Part shown: positions 8,301-14,619 of the stretch, piece after piece
Layout: every line of letters starts with the position of its first letter
Numbering within the stretch: the stretch's first letter is position 1
From: a bacterium
Lineage (GTDB): Bacteria; BMS3Abin14
DNA length: 17,583 bases
NCBI GenBank assembly: GCA_020350725.1
Contig: CP070719.1
Span: forward strand, 1,132,998-1,150,580
Direction of reading: 5' to 3'
Program-made: the position numbers and the translations under genes
The notes under the pieces: model-generated
Told to the model about the DNA's origin: nothing
What the model saw: the letters and a program-made list of their open reading frames with translations, nothing else
The model's database searches: none

Positions 8301-8343
8301 AGATCAACGGTTCGGCGATTCCTGCCTTGGGTCCCTTTGCCAT
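5320..8343 (-). CDS. NAD-dependent glutamate dehydrogenase, large (~115 kDa) type
   Basis: A 1,007-residue enzyme that deaminates glutamate to 2-oxoglutarate and ammonium with NAD+ (EC 1.4.1.2). It is longer than hexameric GdhA (about 450) and shorter than the 1,600-residue GdhB/RocG-unrelated class, and comparable to fungal Gdh2. Residues about 72-115 look like an ACT-type regulatory segment. The catalytic half holds GFSDIARGGW (477-486), GGSKMVVVVD (525-534), PDENMHDSM (589-597) and GINHKEYGVTSTG (623-635). The Rossmann loop is GGPNGDVAG (662-670), and IPAGGRPETI, VEGANSFLTPEA and RDASANKCGVISSSYEV follow. The start at 8343 follows AAGGAG a few bases upstream. The very long plus-strand open frame across it (5518-7488) is a codon-bias shadow. 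The gene is divergent from the NERD-helicase gene with 161 bases between. A catabolic role in glutamate use is likely. Confidence 0.93.
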   Translation of the reverse strand: MAKGPKAGIAEPLISKIRRRIGDSCHAGERNLDWLREHIHPYFFITMREEVQALSTLASGMDNLAHDRRLVLADRDKVFILACMNRPGSVYNTLRTLQEREISYIEIIHSYGAPPGLPNELEIQKYEFDRKDRHEITRKRRVSIPDKVRKGVRDALRRHYPEYDFSHYEKDLSILFLNNRDYVGISPFRRIAQVLQLYDRGIRHGGTYLDVEEIREPDMTGGYRVLFAAGNPPQEQFLLQILEIFNRLKVAINRTYSLIINNGIHPYFLGTFYVRARDTVSPARDSEVFFRLRQELYNTQVLSSESLTYREFVRNRIMDGEDASLVNAFIAFCHTNLAHNQPDVYELETVERAFHGNPEISRLLVSLFRVRFDPEVRDREASYRKDLEETETAVARYNTGHRRLDQIRRNVFRCCLSFIRHTLKTNFFVLEKQALSFRLDPSYLTELDPSFTADLPSDLPFRVTFFFGRYGFGYHIGFSDIARGGWRTVVVRTQDDFITSVNSLFREVYVLAHTQHLKNKDIYEGGSKMVVVVDGRALDDRDLVDQRMYKAQYGFINAFLDIFVTEGGRARESRVVDFYGEEEAIELGPDENMHDSMVEAIAWLSVNRGYLLGSGIISSKKVGINHKEYGVTSTGVVTFAEVTMAELGLDMRRDRFTVKLTGGPNGDVAGNAIRLLLDRCPRVKIVLILDGSGVLYDPEGLSRAELRRILFRGDVDAFRTVKLHPGGFLLYRSRTRQSGLVKLFWRVARTEEGFEERWVSLDRYHREFDEVIFTTPADLFIPAGGRPETIHEDNWHQFFPEGGPPTVKAIVEGANSFLTPEARDQIQKKGVIVMRDASANKCGVISSSYEVIANLLMTEEEFLAEKDRYVSDVLSILERRAADEARLILARHREAEGRRLYTEISDEISREINSLYGRLFDFLQRNPEMCEQVLFRKALLDHMPDLIREKRKYRSRIGRLPSKYRYAILASEIASSLVYRSSREADFEDVVVGHLRRVFSRTAGDRT

Positions 8344-8474
8344 CCTCTTCTCCTTCCCCTGACAATATTAGGGCAGCTTCGCCATTATTGGAATAACTTT
8401 CCCTCGCAGCGGGTTATTTCCGGGTTCGGCAGGGGTCTTTCCGTCCGGTCCGGGTCTTCTGTGATCCCTTGTTT

Positions 8475-8480
8475 TTATAA
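8475..8480 (+). promoter_or_regulatory. Candidate -10 for NERD-helicase gene
   Basis: TATAAT lies 24 bases before the ATG at 8505, predicting a 5' leader of only about 18 bases. This agrees with the absence of a Shine-Dalgarno sequence there. The -35 region (GTCTTC-like) is poor. Confidence 0.35.
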
Positions 8481-8504
8481 TGCCTTTCCATTAGCCTTGA
8501 CTCC

Positions 8505-10175
8505 ATGGCACGCATACTTCCCACACCCCTCCCAGCCCGCGTAATAGCTGATCCCGGACGGGCTGCGGAGAGGAAAGTCTACCGCGCTTTCTCGGAATCC
8601 GTAGGTGACAGGTTTACGGTCTTTTACAGCGTGTCCTGGCTGGGCAGGCCCGGCAAGGGGCCGCCTCCCGACGGCGAGATCGACTTCGTGGTGGCCCATC
8701 CCGATTGGGGCCTCATGGTTCTTGAGGTCAAGGGAGGCCGTATCGGCCATGATGGGATCAAGGGCAGATGGTACAGCAAGGACCGTCACGGAAGGGTCCA
8801 CCCCATTGACGATCCCTTCGACCAGGCTCGCAGCGCCAAACACGCCCTCATCAGAAAGATCAAGGAGACACCCGTCTGGAAAAGGCGGTGGATCGATGCC
8901 GGTCATGGGGTCATCTTCCCGGACGCCGGGAGACCCGACAACCCTCTGGGCACCGACTCCGCAGAGGAGGTCATGGCCTTTACGGAAGATCTTGCCTGGC
9001 TGGACGACTGGATCGAGTCCGCTTTCCGGTTCTGGGGGGCGGACACCGCGCCGGAGGGCGGCCTGGGGGAGCAGGGAGTCGACCTGCTGGAGAGGCTCCT
9101 CGCCCCCACTTTTGAACTGAGGCATCCGCTGCGCTCCGAGATAGACGCCGATGAAGCCGAGATCCTTCGCCTGACGGAGGAACAGTTCTATCTTTTGGAC
9201 TTCCTGTCACGGAAGAGAAGGCTGGCGGTATCCGGAGGGGCGGGAACGGGTAAGACAATGCTGGCCCTGGAGAAGGCCCGCCGGCTGGCCGAGGAGGGCT
9301 TCATCACCCTGCTCACCTGCTACAACCGTCCCCTGGCCGATTATCTTGCCGGTCGGGCCGGCGGCGTGGAAAACCTCACGGTGATGAATTTCCACCAGCT
9401 CTGCTACGATTTCGCATCCCGGGCCGAATGCCCCCTGCTGGATGCCGAGGGTGAGCCGCCGCCTCTGTATTTCGAAAAGGAGATGCCGGCCGCCCTCGTG
9501 CAGGCTCTGGAGTGTCTGACCGACGAGCGGTTTGATGCCATCGTTGTCGATGAGGGACAGGATTTCGCCGAGGAGTGGTGGACAGCCCTTCAGCTGGCAC
9601 TGTCCGATCCGGATTACAGCATCCTTTATGTCTTCTTCGACGACAACCAGCGGCTTTACCGCAGCGAGAACACACTGCCGGGAGGTCTGGACGTCTTCCC
9701 CCTGACGCGCAACCTGCGCAACACGAAGGAGATCCATCGTATCGCGGCGAAATTCTACGAGGGCGGCGAACTCAAGGGTGAGGGGCCGGAGGGAAGGCCG
9801 GTGGAATACGTCCTCGCCGGGGACCCTGTCGCCGTCGGAAAGGCGACGAGACGTGTCCTCCATAGGCTGATCCGTGAGGAACATATCGTCCCCGAGGACA
9901 TCGCCGTCCTGACAGGCAGGTCCCGGGAGAGCAGCTCACTGGTTAAAAATGAGACCATAGGGGCCTTCGAGGTCTGCTGCGGCCGGGAGCGGGAGAGGGG
10001 CAAAGTGGTCTTCGATTCCATCCGACGATTCAAGGGCCTGGAGAGGCCGGTTGTTGTCCTCGTGGAACTCGAGGGGGTCCTGGAGTCTCTGGAAACCCTC
10101 TACGTGGGAATTTCGCGCGCTCAGGCCCACCTGATGGTGATCGGAAGCAGGGAAGTGCTCGAGGCTCTGAAGTAG
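8505..10175 (+). CDS. NERD-domain nuclease fused to UvrD-like SF1 helicase
   Basis: A 556-residue fusion. The N-terminal NERD domain (about 20-130), a predicted PD-(D/E)xK-type nuclease fold, keeps Glu about 22 and GEIDFVV (Asp60), with LEVKGG (Glu74-Val-Lys76) as the candidate catalytic set. A superfamily-1 helicase core follows. It has a Q-like motif LTEEQ (223-227), Walker A GGAGTGKT (244-251), Walker B with DEGQD (349-353), FFDDNQRLY (378-385), LTRNLRNTKEI (400-410), IRRFKGLERPVVVL and YVGISRAQAHLMVIGS near the C terminus. All core ATPase motifs look intact. The start ATG 8505 is the only in-frame one before the NERD domain, despite a missing Shine-Dalgarno. Such fusions are thought to act in DNA repair or defence, but the biochemical role is not established. 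It stands alone, divergent from glutamate dehydrogenase, without restriction or defence partners beside it. Confidence 0.88.
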   Translation: MARILPTPLPARVIADPGRAAERKVYRAFSESVGDRFTVFYSVSWLGRPGKGPPPDGEIDFVVAHPDWGLMVLEVKGGRIGHDGIKGRWYSKDRHGRVHPIDDPFDQARSAKHALIRKIKETPVWKRRWIDAGHGVIFPDAGRPDNPLGTDSAEEVMAFTEDLAWLDDWIESAFRFWGADTAPEGGLGEQGVDLLERLLAPTFELRHPLRSEIDADEAEILRLTEEQFYLLDFLSRKRRLAVSGGAGTGKTMLALEKARRLAEEGFITLLTCYNRPLADYLAGRAGGVENLTVMNFHQLCYDFASRAECPLLDAEGEPPPLYFEKEMPAALVQALECLTDERFDAIVVDEGQDFAEEWWTALQLALSDPDYSILYVFFDDNQRLYRSENTLPGGLDVFPLTRNLRNTKEIHRIAAKFYEGGELKGEGPEGRPVEYVLAGDPVAVGKATRRVLHRLIREEHIVPEDIAVLTGRSRESSSLVKNETIGAFEVCCGRERERGKVVFDSIRRFKGLERPVVVLVELEGVLESLETLYVGISRAQAHLMVIGSREVLEALK

Positions 10176-10204
10176 ATTTTCCGGTTCAGGGTTTCCGGCC
10201 GGGA

Positions 10205-10468
10205 CCGTCGTGATTGGTGATGTGTGATTCGTGATTCGAAAAGGATAGTTCTCCGTTCCCAGTTCACCGTAATAGATTGCTTCACTCAAGTATCGGTTCG
10301 CAATGACAGTGCTCCTCGTCCCATCGCCCACTCGCCCCGCCGCCCCATCGCCCTATCTCACCCTCTCCCCATCGGGTAGGTCCCCGCGTCCGCTCCTCGC
10401 CCCCTCGCCCCACCGCCCCCTCTGGACCTCGGCCTCTGGACTCTGGACTCATTTCTCCCCGCGCTCCC
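10205..10468. repeat. Intergenic repeat cluster 2
   Basis: This 295-base gap between the convergent NERD-helicase and DUF169 genes holds no gene. GTGAT units start at 10210, 10217, 10224 and 10231. GTTC-type units start at 10255 and 10262, with a partial GT at 10269. The dispersed element is at 10272-10308. A C-rich array with an 8-bp step has CG or CT at 10317, 10325, 10333, 10341, 10349 and 10357. CTGG-type units start at 10422, 10429 (degenerate), 10436 and 10443, ending in ACTCATTTCTCCCCGC as in cluster 1. The block order matches cluster 1. Confidence 0.85.
10272..10308 (-). repeat. ~35-bp dispersed dyad element, copy 2
   Basis: Differs from copy 1 at one base over 37. It has ATTGC/GCAAT ends and an inner ACT..AGT dyad (minus strand ACTTGAGT). 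It is flanked upstream by the same 7-bp GTTC array as copy 1. Confidence 0.8.
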
Positions 10469-10470
10469 GA

Positions 10471-11247
10471 TCAGGGTTTTTCCCCCGGATCCAGATGGCG
10501 GTACCTCGGAGGCAATTTGGGTTCGCTCATCAGGCTCATGTTAGGGACAGGATATCGGTAGGTGCCCTTCTTCCTCATGACGGCAAGGCCTTCGGTGAGG
10601 GATTTGAACTTCGAACGGGGCACGATAAAGGACATCTCCTGATCCTGAGTGCCGGCGAACACCCTCTCGCCGGAGCAGGGCACCATATAGGTGCACTCGC
10701 CCGATTGGACGGCACCGGCGATCCAGGTTGCGCAGCCGAAGCGGCCCGTGCTGGCGGACCGGACGCCGTCACCGTAGCCGTAGTTGGCGGCATGGATCAG
10801 GACCAGGATCTGGGCCGGGTTACCGTAGATGACGGCCAGATCGGGGACGAATTCACAACGGTCGAGGGGGGAGAGCCATATACCGTCGATGGACCCGGCG
10901 TCGTGCCTCGGGTAGCCGGCCTCCATCCTCCTGGCCACCTCAGGATCGTCCTGGTAAAGGTCTGCCACCTCACCCTGCAGGAACAGGTCCGGTTCGATGT
11001 GGCCGGCAGACACCGAGGCCAGCAGGCAGGCATGGTCCTCCCTGCCGAACACGAGGGTCCAACCGAAAGTCCTTGCGATAGTGAGCCCCTGGCAGACCGC
11101 TATGGGATGCCCGAATCCGCTCACCGGGCTCTTGCTTCGCTGGGTGATCTCCTCTCCATGCCTGGCCAGCTTGACCGCCACGGGAAATGTGCCCGGCCGA
11201 ACGTTCCTTGCAATCGCCTCACTCAGTGCTCGAATATCCTCTGACAT
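10471..11247 (-). CDS. DUF169 family protein
   Basis: A 258-residue soluble protein matching the uncharacterised DUF169 family (PF02596), found in anaerobic bacteria and archaea. Family-typical segments are VAVKLARHGEEI (23-34), GHPIAVCQGLTIARTFGWT (46-64), GREDHACLLAS, the cysteine-containing GRFGCATWIAGA, and VPCSGERVFAGTQDQEMSF. Conserved cysteines may bind a cofactor or metal, but function is unknown. The start at 11247 has GGGAG 7 bases upstream. It is convergent with the NERD-helicase gene across repeat cluster 2 and divergent from the PurF-like gene, with a 226-base shared control region. That makes co-regulation with the PurF-like gene possible but unproven. Confidence 0.85.
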   Translation of the reverse strand: MSEDIRALSEAIARNVRPGTFPVAVKLARHGEEITQRSKSPVSGFGHPIAVCQGLTIARTFGWTLVFGREDHACLLASVSAGHIEPDLFLQGEVADLYQDDPEVARRMEAGYPRHDAGSIDGIWLSPLDRCEFVPDLAVIYGNPAQILVLIHAANYGYGDGVRSASTGRFGCATWIAGAVQSGECTYMVPCSGERVFAGTQDQEMSFIVPRSKFKSLTEGLAVMRKKGTYRYPVPNMSLMSEPKLPPRYRHLDPGEKP

Positions 11248-11289
11248 TTTGGATCTCCCTGAACTGTGTGTATAAGCGTTTGGGACGCG

Positions 11290-11340
11290 GATCTCACCCG
11301 ATCGATTGATCCGGTGGAGATCGCCGGCATCACCCCGGCG
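11290..11340. promoter_or_regulatory. Two dyads between DUF169 and PurF-like genes
   Basis: GATCTC (11290-11295) pairs with GAGATC (11317-11322), with inner GATC/GATC (11300-11303 and 11308-11311) and CC/GG pairs between, giving a long imperfect hairpin or operator-like palindrome. Immediately after it CGCCGG (11322-11327) pairs with CCGGCG (11335-11340). The location in a divergent control region suggests a regulator site or leader structure; no T-run follows, so it is not an obvious terminator. Confidence 0.4.
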
Positions 11341-11473
11341 ACCGTTTCTTGATGTTCCCCTCCAGGTATGCCAAGATGCACTCGCATAGCAAGGGCATGA
11401 TTATCCCCATGTTGATTATATAGCCGGGTTTTTCAGGCTAAGTCCCGCACCACCTGACCTTCAGGAGGCAATT

Positions 11474-12955
11474 GTGGACGGAATCACCGGAATCTACAAC
11501 CCCGGCGATGAGGAACTGGTTCAGAAGGCATTCCTTGCCACCGGCGCCCTGCAGCACAGGGGCAAGACCGGTTCGGGCATCGCCGTGGGTACCGACCGGG
11601 GGATCAACATCCTCAAGGGAGTGGGGGGGATCGCCGATGTCATCGATTTCGACATGGTCCGTTTGTTCCAACAGATCAATCCCCAAGCGGCTATCGGGAA
11701 CGTCGGTTACACCAAGAACAAGATCGCGGAGAAGAAGAACGCCGAGCCCATCATGGTGAGGCCCCGCTTCGACTCTCCCATTCAGATCGCCCTCACCATG
11801 AACGGGCGCATTATTGGAGACAACGAACTCCAATCGAGCCTCGAGGGGGATTACCTGTTCGAGACCGCGACACAGACCGAACTGATGGGTGCCCTGCTCC
11901 ACCAGTGCATCACCGAGGCAGGCGTCACCTTCGAGGCGGGGCGTCTTCTGGTGGACATCCTCCACGATCGGGCCACTTTCGCTCTGGCCGCGCTGGTCTT
12001 CAACGGCAGGGATACACAGCTCCTGACTCTGAACGATGACCGGGCCTTCGAACCGTTCTGTTTCGGGACCGTGGACGGCGCCTTCCTGGCCAGCTCCGAG
12101 AGCTGCTCCCACAGAAGGCTGGGTGGATTCATGGACAGGGAGTATCTCGGGGGAGAAATGACGATCTGCTCCTCGGCCGGCCTGGAAACCCGGAGACTGC
12201 GCGAGGAATCCCCCCTGCCCGATGTCTTCCAGGGAGTCTACTTCGGCAATGTGGCCTCCATTTACAGGGGTCAGGAGATCTTTCTCCTGCGCAAGAACCT
12301 CGGTCACAAGCTGGCCGATCTGTATGGGAACCCTGAGGCGGACGTCGTCATTCCCAACCCCGACTCGGGCCGGGGCGTCTCCTACGGCATCGCCGAGGGA
12401 CTCGGTATGCCCATCTCCCACGGACTGGTGAAACAGTCTCAGGCCATCCGGACCTTTCAGGAATCACAGGTCCGCAGGCGCACCATTGAGGTCGGACTCA
12501 AGTTTGCCGGTGTCGACTCGATCCTCAAGGGGAAAAAGGTCGTTATGGGGGATGACAGCATCGTCAAGGGCAGCGTCAGCGAAGGGGGCTCCGTGTGGAC
12601 CGTGTACAATTCGGGCGCTACGCGGCTGGAATTCTGGGTCTCCTACGGCCCCATGTTCTTTCCCTCGTTCAAGGAATGGCGCAGGGGCAAGGAGTGCCTC
12701 CAGGAGCTGGCCGTCCAGAGGGCTTTCCGTGGCGAACACCCCTACGATAAGCCGCTGGAGGAGATCAATGTGAGAGTGGCCAAACTGGTGGGGGTGGACC
12801 GGGTCTGCTACAACACCCGTGAGAACGTACAGGAGGTCGCCGGGTCCGGCTCCTTCCAGGCCCTTGATGCCAGCTATCCCATCGGCGAACAGTTCTGGCC
12901 CGACTGGCTCAAGGAGGAAGTGGACCGGTTCCACAAACTGAGTCTCGGGTTCTGA
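11474..12955 (+). CDS. PurF-like amidophosphoribosyltransferase homolog lacking the glutaminase cysteine
   Basis: A 493-residue homolog of glutamine PRPP amidotransferase, which makes phosphoribosylamine in purine synthesis. The N-terminal Ntn-type domain is recognisable from QHRG (27-30), MNGRI (109-113) and LASSESCSHRRLG (205-217). The phosphoribosyltransferase domain has VVIPNPDSGRGVSYGIAEGLG (291-311) and an intact PRPP loop VVMGDDSIVKGS (356-367). In PurF the chain begins Met-Cys-Gly-Ile and Cys is the glutaminase nucleophile; here it is Met-Asp-Gly-Ile. The Arg of GHVRY is Gly78 (GNVGY), and the Asp of T-D-x-E is Gln134 (TATQTE). Three glutamine-site residues are therefore lost, so it probably cannot use glutamine; it may be ammonia-dependent or have another role. 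The start GTG 11474 follows AGGAGG (11463-11468) by 5 bases. It is not in a pur operon. A canonical PurF elsewhere is expected, but that is inference. Confidence 0.85.
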   Translation: MDGITGIYNPGDEELVQKAFLATGALQHRGKTGSGIAVGTDRGINILKGVGGIADVIDFDMVRLFQQINPQAAIGNVGYTKNKIAEKKNAEPIMVRPRFDSPIQIALTMNGRIIGDNELQSSLEGDYLFETATQTELMGALLHQCITEAGVTFEAGRLLVDILHDRATFALAALVFNGRDTQLLTLNDDRAFEPFCFGTVDGAFLASSESCSHRRLGGFMDREYLGGEMTICSSAGLETRRLREESPLPDVFQGVYFGNVASIYRGQEIFLLRKNLGHKLADLYGNPEADVVIPNPDSGRGVSYGIAEGLGMPISHGLVKQSQAIRTFQESQVRRRTIEVGLKFAGVDSILKGKKVVMGDDSIVKGSVSEGGSVWTVYNSGATRLEFWVSYGPMFFPSFKEWRRGKECLQELAVQRAFRGEHPYDKPLEEINVRVAKLVGVDRVCYNTRENVQEVAGSGSFQALDASYPIGEQFWPDWLKEEVDRFHKLSLGF

Positions 12956-12975
12956 GTGCAATAGGGTGAGGGGGA

Positions 12976-13440
12976 GAGAAATGAGTCCAGGGTCCAGAGT
13001 CCAGGGTCCAGAGAGGGCGAGGGGGCGATGGGGGGAAGAAGGAAGGATATATAGTTCTGAGAGATAAGTGATAAGAGATAAGTATACTGAGCTGTTACTT
13101 ACCACATATCACTTAGTACTTAGGACTCAGCTCTCAGTTCTCAGTTAGTACCTGGAACGTGGAACCTCAGACACGGGACTTGGATATCAGAGGCAGAGAG
13201 AAAAAGCGGTTGTCATTGCGAACCGATACTCAAGTGACGCAATCCCGGGAAATAAAACTTTACCACAGAGGACACAGAGGCGTCCCTTGAGACGCCGCCA
13301 CAGAGGGCCACAGTGATCAAGAGAGGGCGAGAGGGAGATAGGGCGATGGGGAGAAGATAGGACGCGGGGACACGGGGACACGGAAAAATACCGAATCACT
13401 GATCACGGTAGGTTCTTAACCGTGAACCGGGAACCGTTTT
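12976..13440. repeat. Intergenic repeat cluster 3, largely inverted relative to clusters 1, 2 and 4
   Basis: This 599-base gap (12956-13554) has no gene. GAAATGAGTCCAG opens a TCCA array at 12986, 12993, 13000 and 13007, the reverse complement of the CTGG arrays elsewhere. G-rich blocks have 8-bp steps (GCGA at 13017 and 13025; 13327, 13335 degenerate, 13343). GATAAG units start at 13063, 13070 and 13077. ACTTAG/CTCAG units run in one 7-bp register from 13111 to 13146. GGAAC units start at 13154 and 13161, and GAACC at 13424 and 13431. CACAGAG repeats at 13264 and 13273 (step 9) are followed by a GGCGTC/GACGCC hairpin (13279-13296). The third copy of the dispersed element is at 13211-13244. 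Confidence 0.85.
13211..13244 (+). repeat. ~35-bp dispersed dyad element, copy 3
   Basis: TGTCATTGCGAACCGATACT followed by CAAGTGACGCAATC. It matches copy 2 (read on the minus strand) except for three bases. Two of these turn the inner ACTTGAGT into ACTCAAGT, its own reverse complement; the third extends the end dyad to ATTGCG/CGCAAT. The preceding AGCGGT flank is shared with copy 1. Confidence 0.75.
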
Positions 13441-13554
13441 TTCCCTCTTGCCTTCGCCGCCGGGTGGCATTAATAATTCCTTTATAGATATGGGTGTCCG
13501 ACGGACCGATCGGCCGCCACGGAAATGAGAAATTCCAGCTCCGGAGGTGGGGTC

Positions 13555-13719
13555 ATGCCTGTTTACGAGTTCGAATGCAAGAAGTGCAAGGAGATCTTCG
13601 AGGTGACCATGTCTATCGCGGATTCGGAGAAGAAGAAGCCGGCCTGTCCCAAGTGCAAGGGCAAACAGGTCCGCCAGCTCCTGTCCACTTTCTCCGCCAA
13701 GACCTCGAGGAAGAGCTAG
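13555..13719 (+). CDS. FmdB-family zinc-ribbon protein
   Basis: A 54-residue protein starting MPVYEFECKKCKEIFEV, the characteristic opening of FmdB/CxxC_CxxC_SSSS putative regulatory proteins. Four cysteines in two CxxC pairs (8/11 and 31/34) form the zinc ribbon, and the C-terminal part is basic (SAKTSRKS). ATG 13555 is chosen because GGAGG (13543-13547) is 7 bases upstream; an in-frame ATG at 13525 would add an unlikely Ser/Gly-rich lead. Function is poorly known: FmdB was named for a suspected role in amidase/formamidase gene regulation. It stands alone after repeat cluster 3. The following gap to 13908 is GC-rich with no gene or clear terminator. Confidence 0.85.
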   Translation: MPVYEFECKKCKEIFEVTMSIADSEKKKPACPKCKGKQVRQLLSTFSAKTSRKS

Positions 13720-13908
13720 GTCCGGCGGGGAGCTCGGACATGCCCGCTCGGACTTCCCCTGCCCCGGAGGGACGCCAACCGGCCTCCGGGTCCAGGGTCC
13801 CCACCTCCCCGCCTGCCCTTCTTTCCCGCCGGGGGAGGGTTCTCGTGTACCCCCCGGGCCGCCCGGCGACATCTCCGGCCGTTCCTTTTACCGTTTACCA
13901 GACCCGAC

Positions 13909-13937
13909 TTGCCTCCGTATTGCCGTTACCCTATAAT
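13909..13937 (+). promoter_or_regulatory. Sigma-70-type promoter for the DoxX gene
   Basis: TTGCCT (13909-13914), a 17-bp spacer and a perfect TATAAT (13932-13937) give a start near 13944. A second TATAAT at 13958-13963 lacks a matching -35. The AT-rich stretch 13929-13965 contrasts sharply with the GC-rich surroundings. Confidence 0.55.
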
Positions 13938-13965
13938 AAATAAGAAATATTGTAAGTTATAATTT

Positions 13966-13985
13966 CCTTCCGCTGGCGCGGAAGG
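13966..13985 (+). promoter_or_regulatory. Perfect 8-bp hairpin in the DoxX leader
   Basis: CCTTCCGC (13966-13973), a TGGC loop, then GCGGAAGG (13978-13985). It lies just downstream of the predicted transcription start and 10 bases before the AGGAG ribosome site (13996-14000). It could be a regulator-binding palindrome or an mRNA-stabilising or translation-modulating stem. No T-run follows. Confidence 0.55.
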
Positions 13986-14007
13986 GGTCACCAACAGGAG
14001 ACCGGCC

Positions 14008-14454
14008 ATGTTAAGGAGACTGATAAGCACGGACGATGACGTGGCTGGCCTTGTTCTTCGAATAACCCTCGGGGCAGTCATGTGGCCACATGGCGCCCAG
14101 AAGCTGGTGGGATGGTTCGGCGGGGGCGGGTTCAATTCCACACTGACTGCGTTCCAGGATCACATGGGCATCCCGGCCGCCGTCACCATTCTTGTCATCA
14201 TCTCGGAGTTTTTCGGCTCCATCGGCCTGATCACGGGCACCATTACCCGTTTTTGCGCCTTTGGCACTCTCTGTGTCATGATCGGAGCCATCTTCATGGT
14301 TCACCTGCCCAACGGTTTTTTCATGAATTGGTCTGGTCAGCAGTCGGGAGAGGGCTTCGAGTTCCATCTGCTCGCCGTCGCCATGGCAGCGGCCCTTATG
14401 ATCAAAGGGGGAGGTCGCTGGTCGGTTGATGCCTGGCTGGCTGACCGGTTTTAG
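14008..14454 (+). CDS. DoxX family integral membrane protein
   Basis: A 148-residue DoxX/SURF4-type membrane protein. The typical N-terminal segment LVLRITLGAVMWPHGAQKLVGWFGG (residues 15-39) is present, with about four transmembrane helices (near 13-32, 56-78, 80-100 and 118-134). AGGAG (13996-14000) lies 7 bases before ATG 14008. DoxX relatives are variously linked to quinol oxidation (archaeal terminal oxidase subunit) or to oxidative-stress membrane complexes; the exact role of stand-alone bacterial forms is unclear. It has its own promoter and leader hairpin. It is followed 165 bases later by the MFS gene. A 7-bp stem at 14491-14509 without a T-run lies in that gap. Confidence 0.88.
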   Translation: MLRRLISTDDDVAGLVLRITLGAVMWPHGAQKLVGWFGGGGFNSTLTAFQDHMGIPAAVTILVIISEFFGSIGLITGTITRFCAFGTLCVMIGAIFMVHLPNGFFMNWSGQQSGEGFEFHLLAVAMAAALMIKGGGRWSVDAWLADRF

Positions 14455-14619
14455 CGTTCCCCGAAACCTTGCCATTGCTCGCCAACTGATGGTGCTGTGA
14501 CACAGCGCCGCGTCAAAGAGTCAGAGGCTTTTCTCCATTCACAGGTCTCTCTCCCACCGGGATTTAATTTCGAAGTGTAAAATACTTCTCACTCAGGCCG
14601 ATTAGGTCCATAATTCCCC

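Noticed and set aside
11438-12421. 327-residue minus-strand open frame opposite the PurF-like gene
   Set aside because: It is a shadow of the PurF-like coding frame, without motifs or a ribosome site. It also does not explain the missing Cys in the real frame.
14491-14509. Terminator after the DoxX gene (GGTGCTG/CAGCGCC stem)
   Set aside because: A 7-bp stem containing a G-T pair and no following T-run; recorded as a possible stem only.
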